This document shows positions 1 to 62,767 of a DNA stretch of 64,000 nt, piece by piece (the stretch's first letter is position 1; each line of letters opens with the position of its first letter). The position numbers and the translations under genes were made by a program. Source of the stretch: Porites lobata (taxonomy: Eukaryota; Cnidaria; Anthozoa; Scleractinia; Poritidae); assembly GCA_942486035.1 (NCBI GenBank), contig CALNXK010000031.1, positions 2,512,501 to 2,576,500 of the forward strand. Direction: 5' to 3'. Below the pieces are notes generated by a model. The model made no database searches, was not told the DNA's origin, and saw only the letters and a list, made by a program, of their open reading frames with translations.

Positions 1-1340
1 CCCACCGAATGTTAAAATGGATTTGACCAATGGATTTGGCCTTGAGTATCCTACGAACAAACTCCTCTGAGGAAGTATCTCAGATTTCAAAAAGCGGTTG
101 ATGGACAGAGGCTGGCCACATAATTTTGAAATAAAAATTGCTATTTGAAGTAAAACTCACAGGAGAAAAGCAGCGCTCCTGAAACAAAACAACAAGGAAG
201 AAAAAGAAATATTGCCTTTCGTGACACAATACAAGCCCTTAATGTCCATTATAAAAGAAACTTTAATGTAAAAGTGTAATCTCATACAAAACCAACCACT
301 ACCTTGCCAACTTAACCCTCAGACGTTCACGCAAAATCATTCCCCCCACCATGGTACAAGAGGATGGTAGATGGAACCCCTCCCCAGAGTTTTTGATATG
401 TTGCAGTATTTTGAAGCGATTTTGCCTTCACTGAAAAGCCTTTGATCTTCTTAACAAGATGAGGTATATTTTATGAATGGTGGCACTGCTGGAGGCCTGT
501 TACGTCACCAACGATGGTCGCCATCTTTGCCGCCATCTTGGATATTACAAAGAATTACAAAACAGGTTAAAACAAAGAGAAATGTTTATTGCTTGACATG
601 AATAATAACACATAAATAAGCACTTTGCATGATTTTAGCTACTAGATTTTTCTTTTATTGTTGAAAAAAGTTGAAAAAAACATATATTTTCACTCAAAAT
701 GGCTTGACAACCTGCTACTTATTACGTGATACCTCGTAACCATAGAAACTGATCATCACTGAACTTTTCTCAAAATGCGTGCGAGGGATAAACGAACATC
801 TACTGAAAACCTCAGGTGCTGACGTTTTATCCTCTTGGAAAAATCCCAGAAAACCTAAAGGGGGTGGCATCCACCCCCAACCCCTTGTATGTCCGAGGAT
901 TAAAGTGTTATTTCTTTGAGGAAGGAAACTTATGGCAAAGGATAGATGTGCAGCCCGTCACCCCTTGCAGTTTTCCACTAAGCTGATAATTTACTTATCC
1001 AAAAGGCTGGTGTCCATTAATTAATTAATTACTTTTTACTGTGCCGTGTAATCGACAGGGAAACCAAGTTCGCAATTACAGTAAAACGTTTGGTGATCTT
1101 ATCAGTACGCATGATATTCATTTGGCAAACAAGGGTTAAATAAACGACCACAGGAGCCGATCGGCTCCTGACGATCATGTTGCATAAACAAACAAGAGTT
1201 AATGAAGTTTAAGTGGCAATCAAATGATGCATTCTTACAAGTTTTACTCTTTCCCTTGGGATCAAAGTCTTGAAACTTGGTGGAATACATAAAAAATATT
1301 AATAATTAACAAGCGTTTTTACTTATTAACTGAGATTTTC
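1..1340. other. Noncoding, no recognised gene
   Basis: AT-rich sequence without convincing exons; the short ORFs here show no family resemblance. The only structure seen is a perfect 20-bp palindrome at 1151-1170 with the sequence CAGGAGCCGATCGGCTCCTG. A terminal SLC37A3 exon or its 3' UTR could lie below 10800 but is not visible here. Confidence 0.5.
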
Positions 1341-1341
1341 G

Positions 1342-1447
1342 GATAACCAACAAAAATCAAGAAGTTTAACCGACTACCGACAAAGATCGAAAATTTTAAC
1401 CGACTACCGACAAAGTAACTGAATTTTAACTGACAACCGACAAATGG
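1342..1447. repeat. 30-bp imperfect tandem repeat, about 3.5 copies
   Basis: Successive 30-bp units begin GATAACCAACAAA, GACTACCGACAAA, GACTACCGACAAA and GACAACCGACAAA, each followed by an A-rich spacer and TTTTAACC or a variant. Confidence 0.75.
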
Positions 1448-1990
1448 ACCCCCCCATTCAGACCCTCTACTACATTTATAGCCTTTGAAAAGTGTAAATA
1501 AGGATGCAATACGCTTGAAATTATTCTGTGACTGGTTACTCAATTTCCTAATGGCTTCCGCCTTAATTCCTTTCAACCTAGAAGTTAAATGTACATACAT
1601 GTTGAGGTCCAAATTCATTTAATATTTCATTTTGTAAATTTATTTCAATGCCTTTTAGAGATGAGATAGCAGCTTGCACTGCGAAAGCCTATCCATTTTG
1701 AGAGCGATAAAGACATGAGGACCTTTAGTGAGAAGGTAAAATAGTATTCTTATCTTTACCTTTTTAACTCTTTAACGTCATGTCTTCTGTAGGACTAAAG
1801 TGGACTGTCTTACATGTCTAGAGTGTAGCACCTACCTCTCCCCTAAGCAAACATTTTGTAATTGTTAATGTTGGCTTAGGGGAGGAGTAGGTGGGCAGTT
1901 TCCCAGAAACGCATAAAATGATCCAATCTCTCCTAGTCCAAAAACTTAACAATTTTCTTAGCCATAGAAAGTTTTGTCGGATCCATCTTG

Positions 1991-2196
1991 CAGGGTCGGC
2001 CAGGGTTTTTGGGTATACGGCATACAGGGACTTTTTAAATCGGGTATACGGCATATAGCAGCTTAAATACGGGTATTCGGTATATCACTTTCTTTGAATT
2101 TCAGGTATAAAGTATACCTGGGTATAACTTTGGGTATATTTGGCGATTGTTTTTTCGGGTATACTGGTATACCACTACCCCCCCTGGCCGACCCTG
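1991..2196. mobile_element. hAT-like MITE, 206 bp
   Basis: Terminal inverted repeats CAGGGTCGGCCAGGG and CCCTGGCCGACCCTG bound an AT-rich core with several GGGTATAC motifs. The direct repeat ATCTTG abuts both ends. The CAGGG start is typical of hAT transposons. The expected 8-bp target duplication is not perfect. Confidence 0.7.
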
Positions 2197-4950
2197 ATCT
2201 TGAAAGAGGATGCAGTAACATTATCATTATGATAGAACTTTCAAGGTAGTATCCACAGGCAATTCATTATCCAAAACATATTTTTTCAGGATTGATGGTG
2301 GGTAGTGTTATTATTAAAATAATGACGAAAATAAGGGTCACCGTGCTTGTTTTTGCGGTACAGCTGCAGATAGTGCGCACTCGTGTGTGTTAAGGCTTGA
2401 CTCAGCCACGAATTCAGTGGGTTTTGATTTCAAGGAGAAATATTCCTCTCATCTTTGCGAAACTTGGCAAGTAGGTTCCCTTCCACGTTTACATTCATTT
2501 GATAGATTTTTCTATTGTTACTCTAAGTCTCGTGACTCACATTTGCCTTGTAACGGTCAAAATGTTTCACTGAAAATGGGGCATACCTAGTCAAACTGTA
2601 TTCGCCTTATTTCGTCGTTTTTCTATGGTTGCTAGTAAGGGCTTTAGAATACTGCCTTTTGATCATGTCCACGTGTTATCGGAAACCGTTATAGCAGATC
2701 TTATACTTTGAAAAGTTTGAAAGTGATTTGTCGAAAATTAACGAAGATATAGCCCCTCAAAGTCACGAAATTTTACAGAGGTTTGTATAGTGGGAGCTAA
2801 TTCTACAAACGTCTGTAAATTCTCGCAACTTTTCGGAGCTATATTTTCGCTCGCTTTAGACGTAACACTTTTAAACTTGACAGTTTTACTAATTTCAAGG
2901 CGCTCTTTTCAGTGGTGTAAACGGATTTTCCCTAACTGGTCCATGTCAAAAGTTGAAAAAACCGTGGGTCAATAAAGTATTAATCAACAGTTCATATAGT
3001 GATCTTGTCTATGGTTTAGGTTCAAGGATTTACGGCTCTGGCACAATTTCGGCATATTAGTGAGGCAAACAAGCTCTGCTCAGTTTCAGATAAAATGAAA
3101 CCATTTTTGTCAAATGAAGTGTAAGGAAAATTAACTGTTTAACACGGAAGCAAAGCTGCAATGCTGTTTTATTTGTGCTGCAGGAATTAAAATAACATTC
3201 TCTCTCGGCTCTCTTAACTTTTTTATAATACTATGTAGTATGTTGTCTTTCAATGGCATACATTTAAAATGAAAGCACCAAAACCTTTCCATTTACCTTT
3301 TCGTTTTGTCACCGTTTGTTTTTCAATAAAGTTTAAGGAAAAAATATTTGAAACGCGTGGACCATATTTCTTTTGGAGGAGGGATGAAAAATCCAAAACA
3401 AAATTACTTGGAAAGCAAAAAAGTCGAAGGAAATCGTTTGCAGGAATGACAAGGAGAAGGAGAAATCATCGTTTGTAAACCAGAGGAAAGTAAGCCGAAT
3501 TTAAGCCATAAATCTTGACGCATAATTTGATTTTTGATAGAGTGAAAATATAATAATTTATAGAGATACAAGACGGGTTTAATACTTAGGCTAACCCTTA
3601 GCTATTAAGCTAAGGGTTAGCTATTCGTCTAATAAATTGTGTAACTGCTCAATCATCCTTTTCGTAACTTTTCTTTGTGGTGCCCACTTTACCATTTGGG
3701 ATGCACTCTTTGTTTTACTCTCCCACTGCCGCATAACCCAGTATAGGCGTATTATTTTGGGCGAAACGTTTATGTTCCTAATGCTGTGGTCGCCATTGAC
3801 GTGACTATTTCTACTCCGCGACTATTTTACAATTCAACATGGCGGTTACACGAGAAAAACCATTTGATTGTCATAAATTATAACCGCTAAATAAAAAAGA
3901 CCAAGAATCAAATTGAGAAGGCAACAGACCATTGAATCGCGCTGCTGTGAGAGAAGTTACGCTCTGAAGAGGGATACTGCGAAGATCAAGACGAACCCCG
4001 AGACAGCGAACCTATCAGGTTGATCGAAACACTAAGATCATCGAGATCGTATTTCACTACTACCAAACACCATTCAAAGCATTAGTATCTACATATGAGG
4101 GGGACCCTGCACAGGGGGGGATACCCATCACTGCAAGACAAGTGACAAGACAAGACAAGCAGTGAAAGCAGGAGCCCATCAAGTTTGATGGGCTCCTGGT
4201 GAAAGATAGTGCAGGAGAGGATGAAAAGATGTCTGTTTGTCATTATTCACAGAAGATGTTTTTTGACGGTGTAAATGTTTTGGACTAAACATAACTTCCA
4301 TCATCTCTTGCTTCCACCCACCTTTTAATAACAAACACGTAGTTATACAATCATAATAATTAATTAACAAACCGAGAAATTACTGCAACTGGGCTATAAA
4401 ATTGTCAGCAGAATAAAAATCAGCTTGCACAGACGTAACACAATCACACAAAATAAATCTCAACCCTTCTCCAAAAATGGTCCACGCGCACTGATGCTCA
4501 AAATTTTGAACTTCCTTTAAACGCCTCAGCTTAAGGACGAGTATTTGTTTTTTTGATTATAACTTAATTGCCCTCATATCTTAAATAATAGTTAAAAGAT
4601 ATTCCGTACAAAACCGGATCTTGACCGCTGAAAGCACATGAATGCACCTGAAGCTCGTGAATGGTCATTCAGCAACTGCAATAAAATAAACCTAACATTA
4701 AATTATGAAGACACTATTGAGAGCTGGACTGACAACTAAAGAACATTTACTAATGAGCCCATTCTACTCTGCGGGGGATGAGACTGGCACTCAATGGATG
4801 AATGGTGCCGCCATATCCTTTGTTTACCCTTTTATTAACCTTTCAGTTAGTCTAGGTTGCGTGCGGGCGCGACCTCTTTCCTTATTTAATTGACGTGTGC
4901 ATTAAGTTCGTTATTAACGCATTACATTTTCTTCGGGTTGTTTGTAATGG
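2197..4950. other. Noncoding stretch, hairpins only
   Basis: No coding exon recognised. Two clean hairpins are visible: 3591-3620 (13-bp stem, loop ATTA) and 4169-4198 (14-bp stem CAGGAGCCCATCAA with a 2-base loop). Confidence 0.45.
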
Positions 4951-6536
4951 TAACAGGACTGAGTGGTCATACGAGTGATTAACAAAATCGGACGACCAAG
5001 TAGCGGGAGTCCGATTTGTTTAATCACGAGTGTGATTACAGACCGAATTGGACGACACGAAGTTCTGTTACCAATTAATCATAACTTTAACAAAATTTTT
5101 GATACAATAGGCTATTTTTTAAACCAAAACACAAGAAATTCGAAATTTTGTTTTGCTAGCAGTGAAAAAAAAAGAAGTTTGACTAATAGTCGCGGGTCGC
5201 GGGTCGCGGGTCCAAAGTCGCGGTCGCGGGTCCAATGTCGCGGCAGGGGAAAATGATTTGGGGTTCGAGGTAACAGCCGAGTGAAAACGACTGATATGAA
5301 CACAATATAAAAGGAAAAAAATCTTTTTTATGCACGATACTCTACGGTAGCCAATTTACAGGTTACGGATGTTAGAGTCAACAAAATAATGTCTCAAGAA
5401 AAGACCTAAAAGAAAAAGCTGGCCGACTTTTGTGTTTAGCGCAAGTTTATATTTTTTTCTTTCTATCGGGCCCAGTTATGTGTAAATTCACCTTTGAATA
5501 TGCTTAAGCATAACAGTATCTGATAAAAAAGTTACCATAAGTTACCATCGCTTTCTTCTTGTCGATAAATTGCTCACAAATGCTTAGGGGTTCAATTACT
5601 GAAAAATATGCGATACACTTCATAGACTACAGATTATAAACGTTACAACAACTTAAAGCCTTTTTTTAAAAAAAGCCAACTAGGGCTCAAAAAGCTACGA
5701 ATCTGTCGGTAGAAGAAACGAGAACTCTTATATTTAACAAATGTTTTCGGCAAAACTGAAAGAAAATGTAAATAGGCGCATGAAACTTCATTCAAGCGGT
5801 ATTCAAGGCATGAATTTAATGTGGAAACAAGTAATAATCCACAGAAAGGAGTCTGTTCCTCGAAGCAAGATTTTCGCTTAATGCTTTTACTTTTACAACT
5901 GAGACGGCGACCCAGAGTGTTCAATATAACTTCTTGTTCTCTTCACCTAAATGGCAACCAGGACAACCTGACAATAGGAAGCCATTCAATGTGCGTCTCA
6001 GTCAAATCTTGAAAACATGCATCGTAAATAAGTGAGTAAGTAGCTAAGGAAATAATAACGCCCGATATCATGAAGCTGAAAAAGAAAGAAAACCGGACAC
6101 TGAAAACGGTAAGTTATCAACTCCACCAGAGCTAAGAAAAGACAATAAATTAGGTAAGTAATTCCAGATTCCAGGTACTGGATTCAAGTCCGGGATTCAA
6201 GTCTTTGTCAGTAGAACCAAGAGACTATGATCTATTCTCTCCTGGTAGAACTTGGATTCCGGATTTCAATCGTTAGTGGGAACAAACTCGAGCTCTTTTC
6301 TGTGCACAAGAGAGGATAAAGCTCGAGCTTTATCCCCTCTTGCTGTGGATTATTACTTGTTTTTTATTAAATTCATGCCTTGAATACCCGCTTGAATGTA
6401 CTTTACTGGCACTTCAAGCCCAACGTCTCTCCTCCTCTTTCCAGTTACTTGTGCAAAGAGTTTATTTTGGGAGTTTGCGACTGTTACGCGGGTAATCTTT
6501 TAGAGGACGGGTAGCTTGCAAACTAAACTGAACGTA

Positions 6537-6930
6537 GGGTTGTCGGAACAGCAACAAGAAGGTTTATTCCAAAGATGAACGTAGTTTCCACTGAGTAAAA
6601 CTCCACAACAGCACGTAACTCGTTAAACTTACACGGCCTCCGCCAACTTGAATAAACACTGCCTTCGTCACACTTGACTAAACACGACCAACATCAAACT
6701 CTCTTCGCTTTTGAAAACTAGTTAAAACTTAACTCGGGCTCGCCTACCTTTAATATATACGTTTACAATAAGATTCTAGAACTTTCCAACTAGTCTAATT
6801 ATAGAAAGATCACAAAATATACCGCTTTTAGAAACGCTTACACAAGATCCTAAAATAAACAAATTATGAACTCTCGCGAAGCTTCTAGAAAGTCACACTA
6901 GTCACGCTATACAATTTTTCGTAACAGCAA
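6537..6930. mobile_element. LTR-like insert in the foldback right arm
   Basis: This block interrupts the inverted arm and resembles 23383-23700. Shared stretches include CGCCAACTTG, CACACTTGACTAAACAC and a TTCTAGAA box near the end. It begins TGTCGGAACAGC and ends ...CGTAACA. A solo LTR is the simplest reading. The element family is unknown. Confidence 0.45.
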
Positions 6931-7455
6931 CCAGGAAGTTTTTCAACAAGCGTTTTCTTTATTTTTGCCGAAAACATTTGCTAAAATTGAAACAGTTCTC
7001 GTTTCTTCTACCAACAGACTCGTAGCTTTTCGAGCCCGAGTTAGCCTTTTTTAAAAAAGGTTTTAAGTTGTTGTAACGTTTATAATTTATAGTCTATGAA
7101 GTGTATCGCACATTTTTCAGTGAATGCACCCCTAAGAATTTGTGAGCAATTGATAGCCAAGGAGAAAGCAATGGTAACTTATGGTAACTTTTTTATCAGA
7201 TACTGTTATGCATAAGTACATTCAAAGCTGAATTTATACATAACTGGGCCCGATAGAAAGAAAACAAAATGAACTTGCGGCGAACACAAAAGTCGGCCAG
7301 CTTTTTCTTTAAGGTCTTTCCTTGAGACATTACTTTGTTGACTGTAACATCTGTAACCTGTAAATTGGCGATCGTAACGATTTTTTTCCCTTTATATTTT
7401 TTTCATATCACTCGTTGTCTCTCAGTTACGTCGAACTCCAAATAATTTTCCCCTG

Positions 7456-7551
7456 CCGCGACATTGGACCCGCGACCGCGACATTGGACCCGCGACCGCG
7501 ACTTTGGACCCGCGACCGCGACAGTGGACCCGCGACCCGCGACCCGCGACT
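7456..7551. repeat. 20-bp GC-rich tandem repeat, four units plus 7-bp tail repeats
   Basis: Four units of CGCGACATTGGACCCGCGAC with small changes, followed by three CCCGCGA units. A reverse-complement, shorter version is at 5190-5245 in the opposite arm of the foldback element. Confidence 0.8.
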
Positions 7552-7752
7552 ATTAGTCAAACTCGTCCAATTACTTAGGCATGACGCGTACTGTCCTATT
7601 AAACTGTCCAGTTAAGGCAGATTTGACAATTTTTTTATAGTTATGATTATCCTACTAATATACCTTGTTGGTAACTGTGCTCACATCGTGGGTGACTCCT
7701 CCTAAAATGTTCTACATTTGGCATAGGATTTAATCGCGCCGAAACCAATTGT

Positions 7753-7785
<33 letters not shown>

Positions 7786-8046
7786 CACAGTTACGACTTT
7801 TAGATCTTTTTTCTATAGTTACACCAGTATCGAGTCTACAAAATTAAGTGTCTGTGGAACGCAAAACCCAACCACCGCCCGGAACCCTGCTGTACTGACT
7901 TAATGTGCGTGTGTTTTACATCTGTATTTTTGGTTTTTCTTTCTATTTTTTGTTAAACCCAGCCATTTTTTCAGCTGCGGACGTGCGTACAGGTATCTAC
8001 ATGCCCCTGACCACTGGGTGGGTCCTCCACTGAGGTAATATATATA

Positions 8047-8528
8047 CAGTGGAAGCTCTGGTATGCGGACACCCTCGGAACGCCAAAAAGGTGTCCGTAA
8101 CTGAAGGTGGCCGTTTACGACAATGGTTCTCGTATGCGGCGAATGCTGTTGTTCTGACAATATTGTATTTCAGTCATAAGCACAAAATTCAAGTGGTGTT
8201 TTAAAGAGTAACCGGACGTGTATATGAAAAAACAAACAAACACTGAAGCTGATATGAATTCATTGTGACCAACAGCAATATGAAGTTGATTATTGAAATA
8301 CAAGATTCAGAGAGGGATTTCATTTTGGGTGCCCGCTTACTGTAGCTTAAAAACAAAGATAAAATCTAACTCGTAAGCCTTAAAGTGTCCCCGGCCGCCT
8401 AACGGAATGTTCACTTAAAGGAATGTAAAAACAAAGAGTTTGTGTGACAGTTATAACGGGGTTTTGTGAATGGGGCCGTAAGAAGAGCGGTCCTCTTTAG
8501 AGGGTGTCCGTTAAGAAGGCTTCCACTG
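8047..8528. mobile_element. pogo/mariner-type MITE, 482 bp, TA target duplication
   Basis: Ends are CAGTGGAAGC and GCTTCCACTG, flanked by TA on each side. Subterminal copies of GCGGACACCCTC and GAGGGTGTCCG face each other. No intact transposase. Confidence 0.8.
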
Positions 8529-9527
8529 TACAAGTTCCGCCTTAAAAACGTTTTTTTGTGGGTTGTATCCTTCTACCGGTAAAAAAGCCCTGTATCATAG
8601 TAGCGTGAGGAGGACGGTGTTGATAAGTGGTGTCAGAATAGACCAACCTGGTTCACGTATTTGCTTCAAAGGTCTTGGATTGTGCGGGTGGAATGTACTC
8701 CGGTTGGTCACTGTCAATTACTTGGTAATAAAGAGGCGGGCGGTTTCTGTATAACAGCGCTCTGAAAACAAAAAATGCTCAACATGTCTAGCTCGCTCTT
8801 GGCTCACTAACTTGATATAGACATACAGAGTAAACACACTGCAAGGGCCGAATACTTAGATGGAGTTTAGAAATTGTTTAACAAAAACCGGAAGCCTTCT
8901 AAGCCATCCCTAGGTTATTAACATTGTGTACGATGAACAAGGTCAATGAGGGATATACTACAGTAAGGAAAAACGGTTGTGTGAATCGAAGAACCTGTTT
9001 ACAAAAAAACCAACGGTTCAATGATTGTGGTAAAGCAGTTGATCTAGGTATCTTGCCATCGGTATCCTCCTTGGTATCTTTCCATCGGTGGAAGAACTTG
9101 CCCGCGCTAAAGGGGACACTTACAGTCAAAACAGGTCAAGCGTACCCCCCAAGATTCTATTAATGAATTGATTATTTGAAAAATGAATCCGTTAGTCGTT
9201 CCCGTAACTGGTGTCATATTCAAATCGGAATTACTGCATGCGTAATGAGCAGTGAATAATTTACGAGAACTTGTCTGTATTTGGTCAGATTGAAAATCTT
9301 TGAATAAATTAAAGTTCTTAGAAGACATTTACATCAAATTCAGGGAAACTGAGCTGGTAGAAATGTCGTAACTGAATCGCGTGTGAATTCACGGCTCACT
9401 ACGCATGCAAGAATGTAGAGATGAATCTGAAATCTACAACTGCCAACGGACTCAACTTTCGAATAATAAATTCATTAATGGATTTTGGGGGGTACGCTTG
9501 ACCTGGCTTGACTGTAATAACTAGGTA

Positions 9528-9692
9528 CAGGGGAACGGCCTCGATATAACGAAGGGCCAAGGGACTGGCAAAATGTGTTCGCTATAACGAGGTTCCTTTC
9601 CATATACTTTAGTATTAGTGGGGTAAAGTAAATCGTTCGTTATACCGAGGACACTTCGTTATATAGAGGTTCGTTATATCGAGGTTCCACTG
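9528..9692. mobile_element. pogo/Tigger-type MITE, 165 bp
   Basis: Ends CAGGGGAACGGCCTCGATA and TATCGAGGTTCCACTG, flanked by TA. Several internal TTCGTTATA/TATAACGAA motifs. The CCTCGATATAACGAA terminus is a widespread pogo-type signature. Confidence 0.8.
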
Positions 9693-10818
9693 TAAAAGTT
9701 ATCAAATCTGAAGCTAATGTATAAGATGTTTCATAACGTCTCGCCCATTCTGCACGTCACTGCATATCTCTCAGTTTAAGAAAGGGCCATCTAATAGAAT
9801 TTCCATTATTCATATCAAATATCAATATTACGTCAGTCAAAACATTTGTGTAATTATATGCCCTCTTATATTTTAATCAACTTGCCAATGTTGCGATTCT
9901 CCCGTATTTTTCTCTAGAGTCAAACACAACAACAACAATAACGACAACTACAACAACACGAGAAGTTAAGAAATTCTTTTTAAAGAATTAGAAGAAACGA
10001 CTACACTGTGCCTTAATTGCCGTGATAGAATGAAGGCTAAAACACAGTTTAACAAAAAAGTTAATAGCTCCTTGACATTGGCTTTACCGTGTGAACTTGA
10101 TAACAGGTAGTATAAGAAGGCAAATAAAACTCATGAAAGCCTGAAAGAAAGAAAGACAAGTGCCCTGGTCATAAAACCTGTCGTGCTGTAAAGTGAAAAG
10201 GGCGCAGCTGTGGTGAAAAGGCAGCAAAGGAACAGAGTGTTAGAAACTGTGTTGTACTAGACAATAGCTGTTTCGTGCCTGAAATTACTCCTAATGACAG
10301 TTATTTAACCCATTTACTCCCGTAGTCAATGATGGAAAGTATAGGTAAGTGGTAATTTCTAAAGGAATAAGCAGAAGCATTTCCTTTGAATTCAAATGCT
10401 CCGACAAAATTTCTTTTATTTCAAATGCTGCCATTTTGAATCACCTTAAAGTAGCAGGTGGTCAGAACATGAGTGGGAACAAGGATGGCCGACATCAGTA
10501 ACTTGCAATTGCTTGCATGTACGGCACGTACGCTTATTGATGCTCAAAGTCTTTAAAAAAGATTTTGCAAACCTCAGGGTCTAAAATCAAGCTATTTCGT
10601 GGTCAAGTTTCCCAGGCTGGCGGCTTCAATGACAAAAGCACCGAGAGTACTCCGACTGTTCCCTCCAGTGATCCAAGGCCTTTCAAATGTGGCCTTTGTT
10701 TCCGAAAATGATTGGAACAAGAAGCAAAAAAGGATATTATTGCCAAATTGATTAAAGAAAAATGGTAGGCTGAAATACGAAAATAGAAGGACTCATCTCT
10801 TCTTGGAACTACTCTTAC
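9693..10818. other. Noncoding, expected to hold the last SLC37A3 exon
   Basis: The donor after 10819 requires another exon downstream on the minus strand. I searched this stretch for an REI/WKE-like cytosolic tail and found none that keeps phase 0. Confidence 0.35.
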
Positions 10819-60510
<49,692 letters not shown>

Positions 60511-62767
60511 CTGTGTGAAATAACAGGTTCATGTCAGCGGGTGAGGACAAAACGTGGACCCAGGCGCCCCTGCTCCATGGACCCCCCATTTTGGAACGGG
60601 TCAATGGACACTTTTTTAAAGCAGTCAAAAGGAGAAATGAACAATAAACATTAACGCCAGCTTCAACCTACATAAAGTAATAGTGCAAAGATAAGGTTTG
60701 AAAGTGTTGACCACTGACATTAATATTTACTCCTATGTACACAATGCTGTTTGATACATTTGCTTGCAGCCAGGCTGTGTGATTCTAATGATTAGTAAGA
60801 TGTTTGGTCAGCTTTGTGGATATTTTTTCTTTTTGCTGTTTTCTTTTTTCCTTACACATGCACAGTTAAAACGACTTTCGTTCTGGATCATGCCCCCCTG
60901 CCCTTCCCATGTTACCGAATAAATAACTTTTGCAGCATGAAGAAATTTACCCGTGTGTGACAGTGGATAAAAAACCAAAATAAATAACAAGGATATTTGC
61001 ATCATGTTTATCAATAATTTGTCCTTCCTTAATTTCCCTTTTTTTTAGGGGGGGGGGCAGAGACCAAAAATAGGGTCCAGGGACCAGGTTCATATACATG
61101 TAAGTGGTTCATGGATCCGGTCCAAAATGGGTGGGTGGGTGGGTGGGGGGTTATGCCTGGCACATTTCTTGATAGACCTTAAGAGTTGTGTTTCTAGTTG
61201 TGCACAACCACCTCGACCAGGCATGTATGGGAAATATGAAATCAGATAAATGAACTAAAATGGGTAACCTTTTAATTATCAGTAGAGTTTAGATAATGTT
61301 TATACCTAGACATGTCGTTGTAAATTGCTGTTCTTTCTATGAAGTTTCATGTAATCATGTAATAATTGAGTGAATTAAGCTCAGCGGACACTTTGCACTA
61401 GTCAGATTAAAACACCAACCCACATACAGGGTGTCAGGGTAATATTTTCTTGTAAAAACAAACCTCTACTCAAATGTCACAGTCTCCCAGAGGGTTGGTG
61501 TTTCAGTCTTAAGTGCCCAGAGTCGCGTCGCCGGCATTACATCTCATTAGAAAGCTTAAGCAGCGGACGTTCTTGAGGTCACAGACGTCGGGAAGGTTGA
61601 GCCTGGTATGGATCGAGTACGGCGTTTGTGGCGCGAAAAGCGAAGTTTAAGCAATGAATGGTGTTTGGTATAACGCGAGTCACGTACGTCTTGTCTGTGT
61701 TTACTTTTGCTATTTGAAATGTCTTCACCCATAGAATTTCGAATTTTAGAAAGATCTTTGTCGCTGAAGAGGACTCGTACATTTTCTTTGTCCCATTGTC
61801 ATATTAACATCTCATCTTTCCAATTTATTCGCCAAGCTTGAAATGCCGTCGTGTACTATTTGATTGTTGTGTAGACACAAATCAAGCGAACAAAAACTAC
61901 CATACATGATAGCGGTCCATTTTGTTTGTATTTCCATTAACCACAAATGAGATTTCGTTTGCTATTCATTTTCAAAGTCGATTGCGCCAAATGTCACAGA
62001 CTCGCAAAAAACGTTTTCAGGATATATATAATCAATGGCCTTCTTAAGTAAGATGTGAGTTCACTTGATGATGATTCGCATAGACAAGAAATCGAGTAAA
62101 TCTTACGAAAATGCCGTAAAATTTTGCCATCTTTCCAGTTCTGCATTCTGCAGCCAGCTTGAGCTAACCGGGTCAACCAGTAGAGTCCAAAAATAGAGTT
62201 AGAGACTGTTTTGTACCTGTTGTTTACATCGCTGAAAACGACGAATGAATAGCAGAAGAATTGTCCTTGGTTTTAAGTCAACAATTAAGTTACCAAATGA
62301 TTCCTACCCAAACCCGAACTTTCGAGTACTAGATTCTCGCGTTCTATCTTGAACTTAAAAAAGTGGCGTTCTAGCATCGGCGACCTGACCTCACGGATGT
62401 AAACACAGGCGCAGTATGTTCACACTGGCGTGAGTTACTTCCAGTCGGCGCTCGTGACCTTAAGAACGTCTGCGTTACACTTCATTTACGCAACCCTGCA
62501 CAACTCCTCGGAGACCTGGGAATGAGGTTGTCCGTCACATAGCATAAGGTATCAGCCACCTTTAAAATTGCCATTTTTCCATATTTGAGGTTTCAACGTT
62601 TTCAAATAGATATGCTTGAGAGCTTTCTTTTAAAAAAAAATCAGAAGAAAATATTATTTCTGTCCAAAGATATCGGGGGTAAAAGATTTTTTATCGTTAA
62701 TTATCTTAATTGATCGTTGACAAGATCTTTTATACCCGTGTCATATATCAATTAACTTGCCTGTTAA
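60511..62767. other. Region expected to hold 5' SLC37A3 exons; none recognised
   Basis: I looked for a helix-1 segment and the conserved H-A-S-R-K stretch on the minus strand and found no convincing match. Inverted motifs GCGGACGTTCTTGAGGTCAC (about 61562) and GTGACCTTAAGAACGTCTGC (about 62455) face each other and may bound another element. Confidence 0.4.
61129..61150 (+). other. G-quadruplex motif
   Basis: Four GGG runs separated by single T, then a fifth run of six G. This is a canonical one-base-loop quadruplex sequence on the plus strand, which is the template strand for SLC37A3 if its promoter lies upstream. Confidence 0.8.

Larger units (their letters stand above)
4951..7655. mobile_element. 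Large foldback element with imperfect long inverted arms
   Basis: The left arm (about 5075-5860) is mirrored by the right arm (6343-6405 plus 6940-7655). Matching landmarks include a GCGGGTCGCGGGTC array near 5190-5245 against its complement near 7456-7551, AAAAAGCTGGCCGACTTTTG against its complement, and TTCAAGCGGTATTCAAGGCA against its complement. The right arm is interrupted by about 540 bases of LTR-like sequence. A short deleted relative with the same two ends occurs at 15776-16020. No transposase is recognised inside, so this is non-autonomous. Confidence 0.75.

Noticed and set aside
60808..61014. Minus-strand ORF with FLHAAK as possible N-terminal SLC37A3 exon
   Set aside because: It lacks the conserved Arg-Lys after His-Ala-Ser, and no acceptor and donor pair fits the phase-0 start at 60510.
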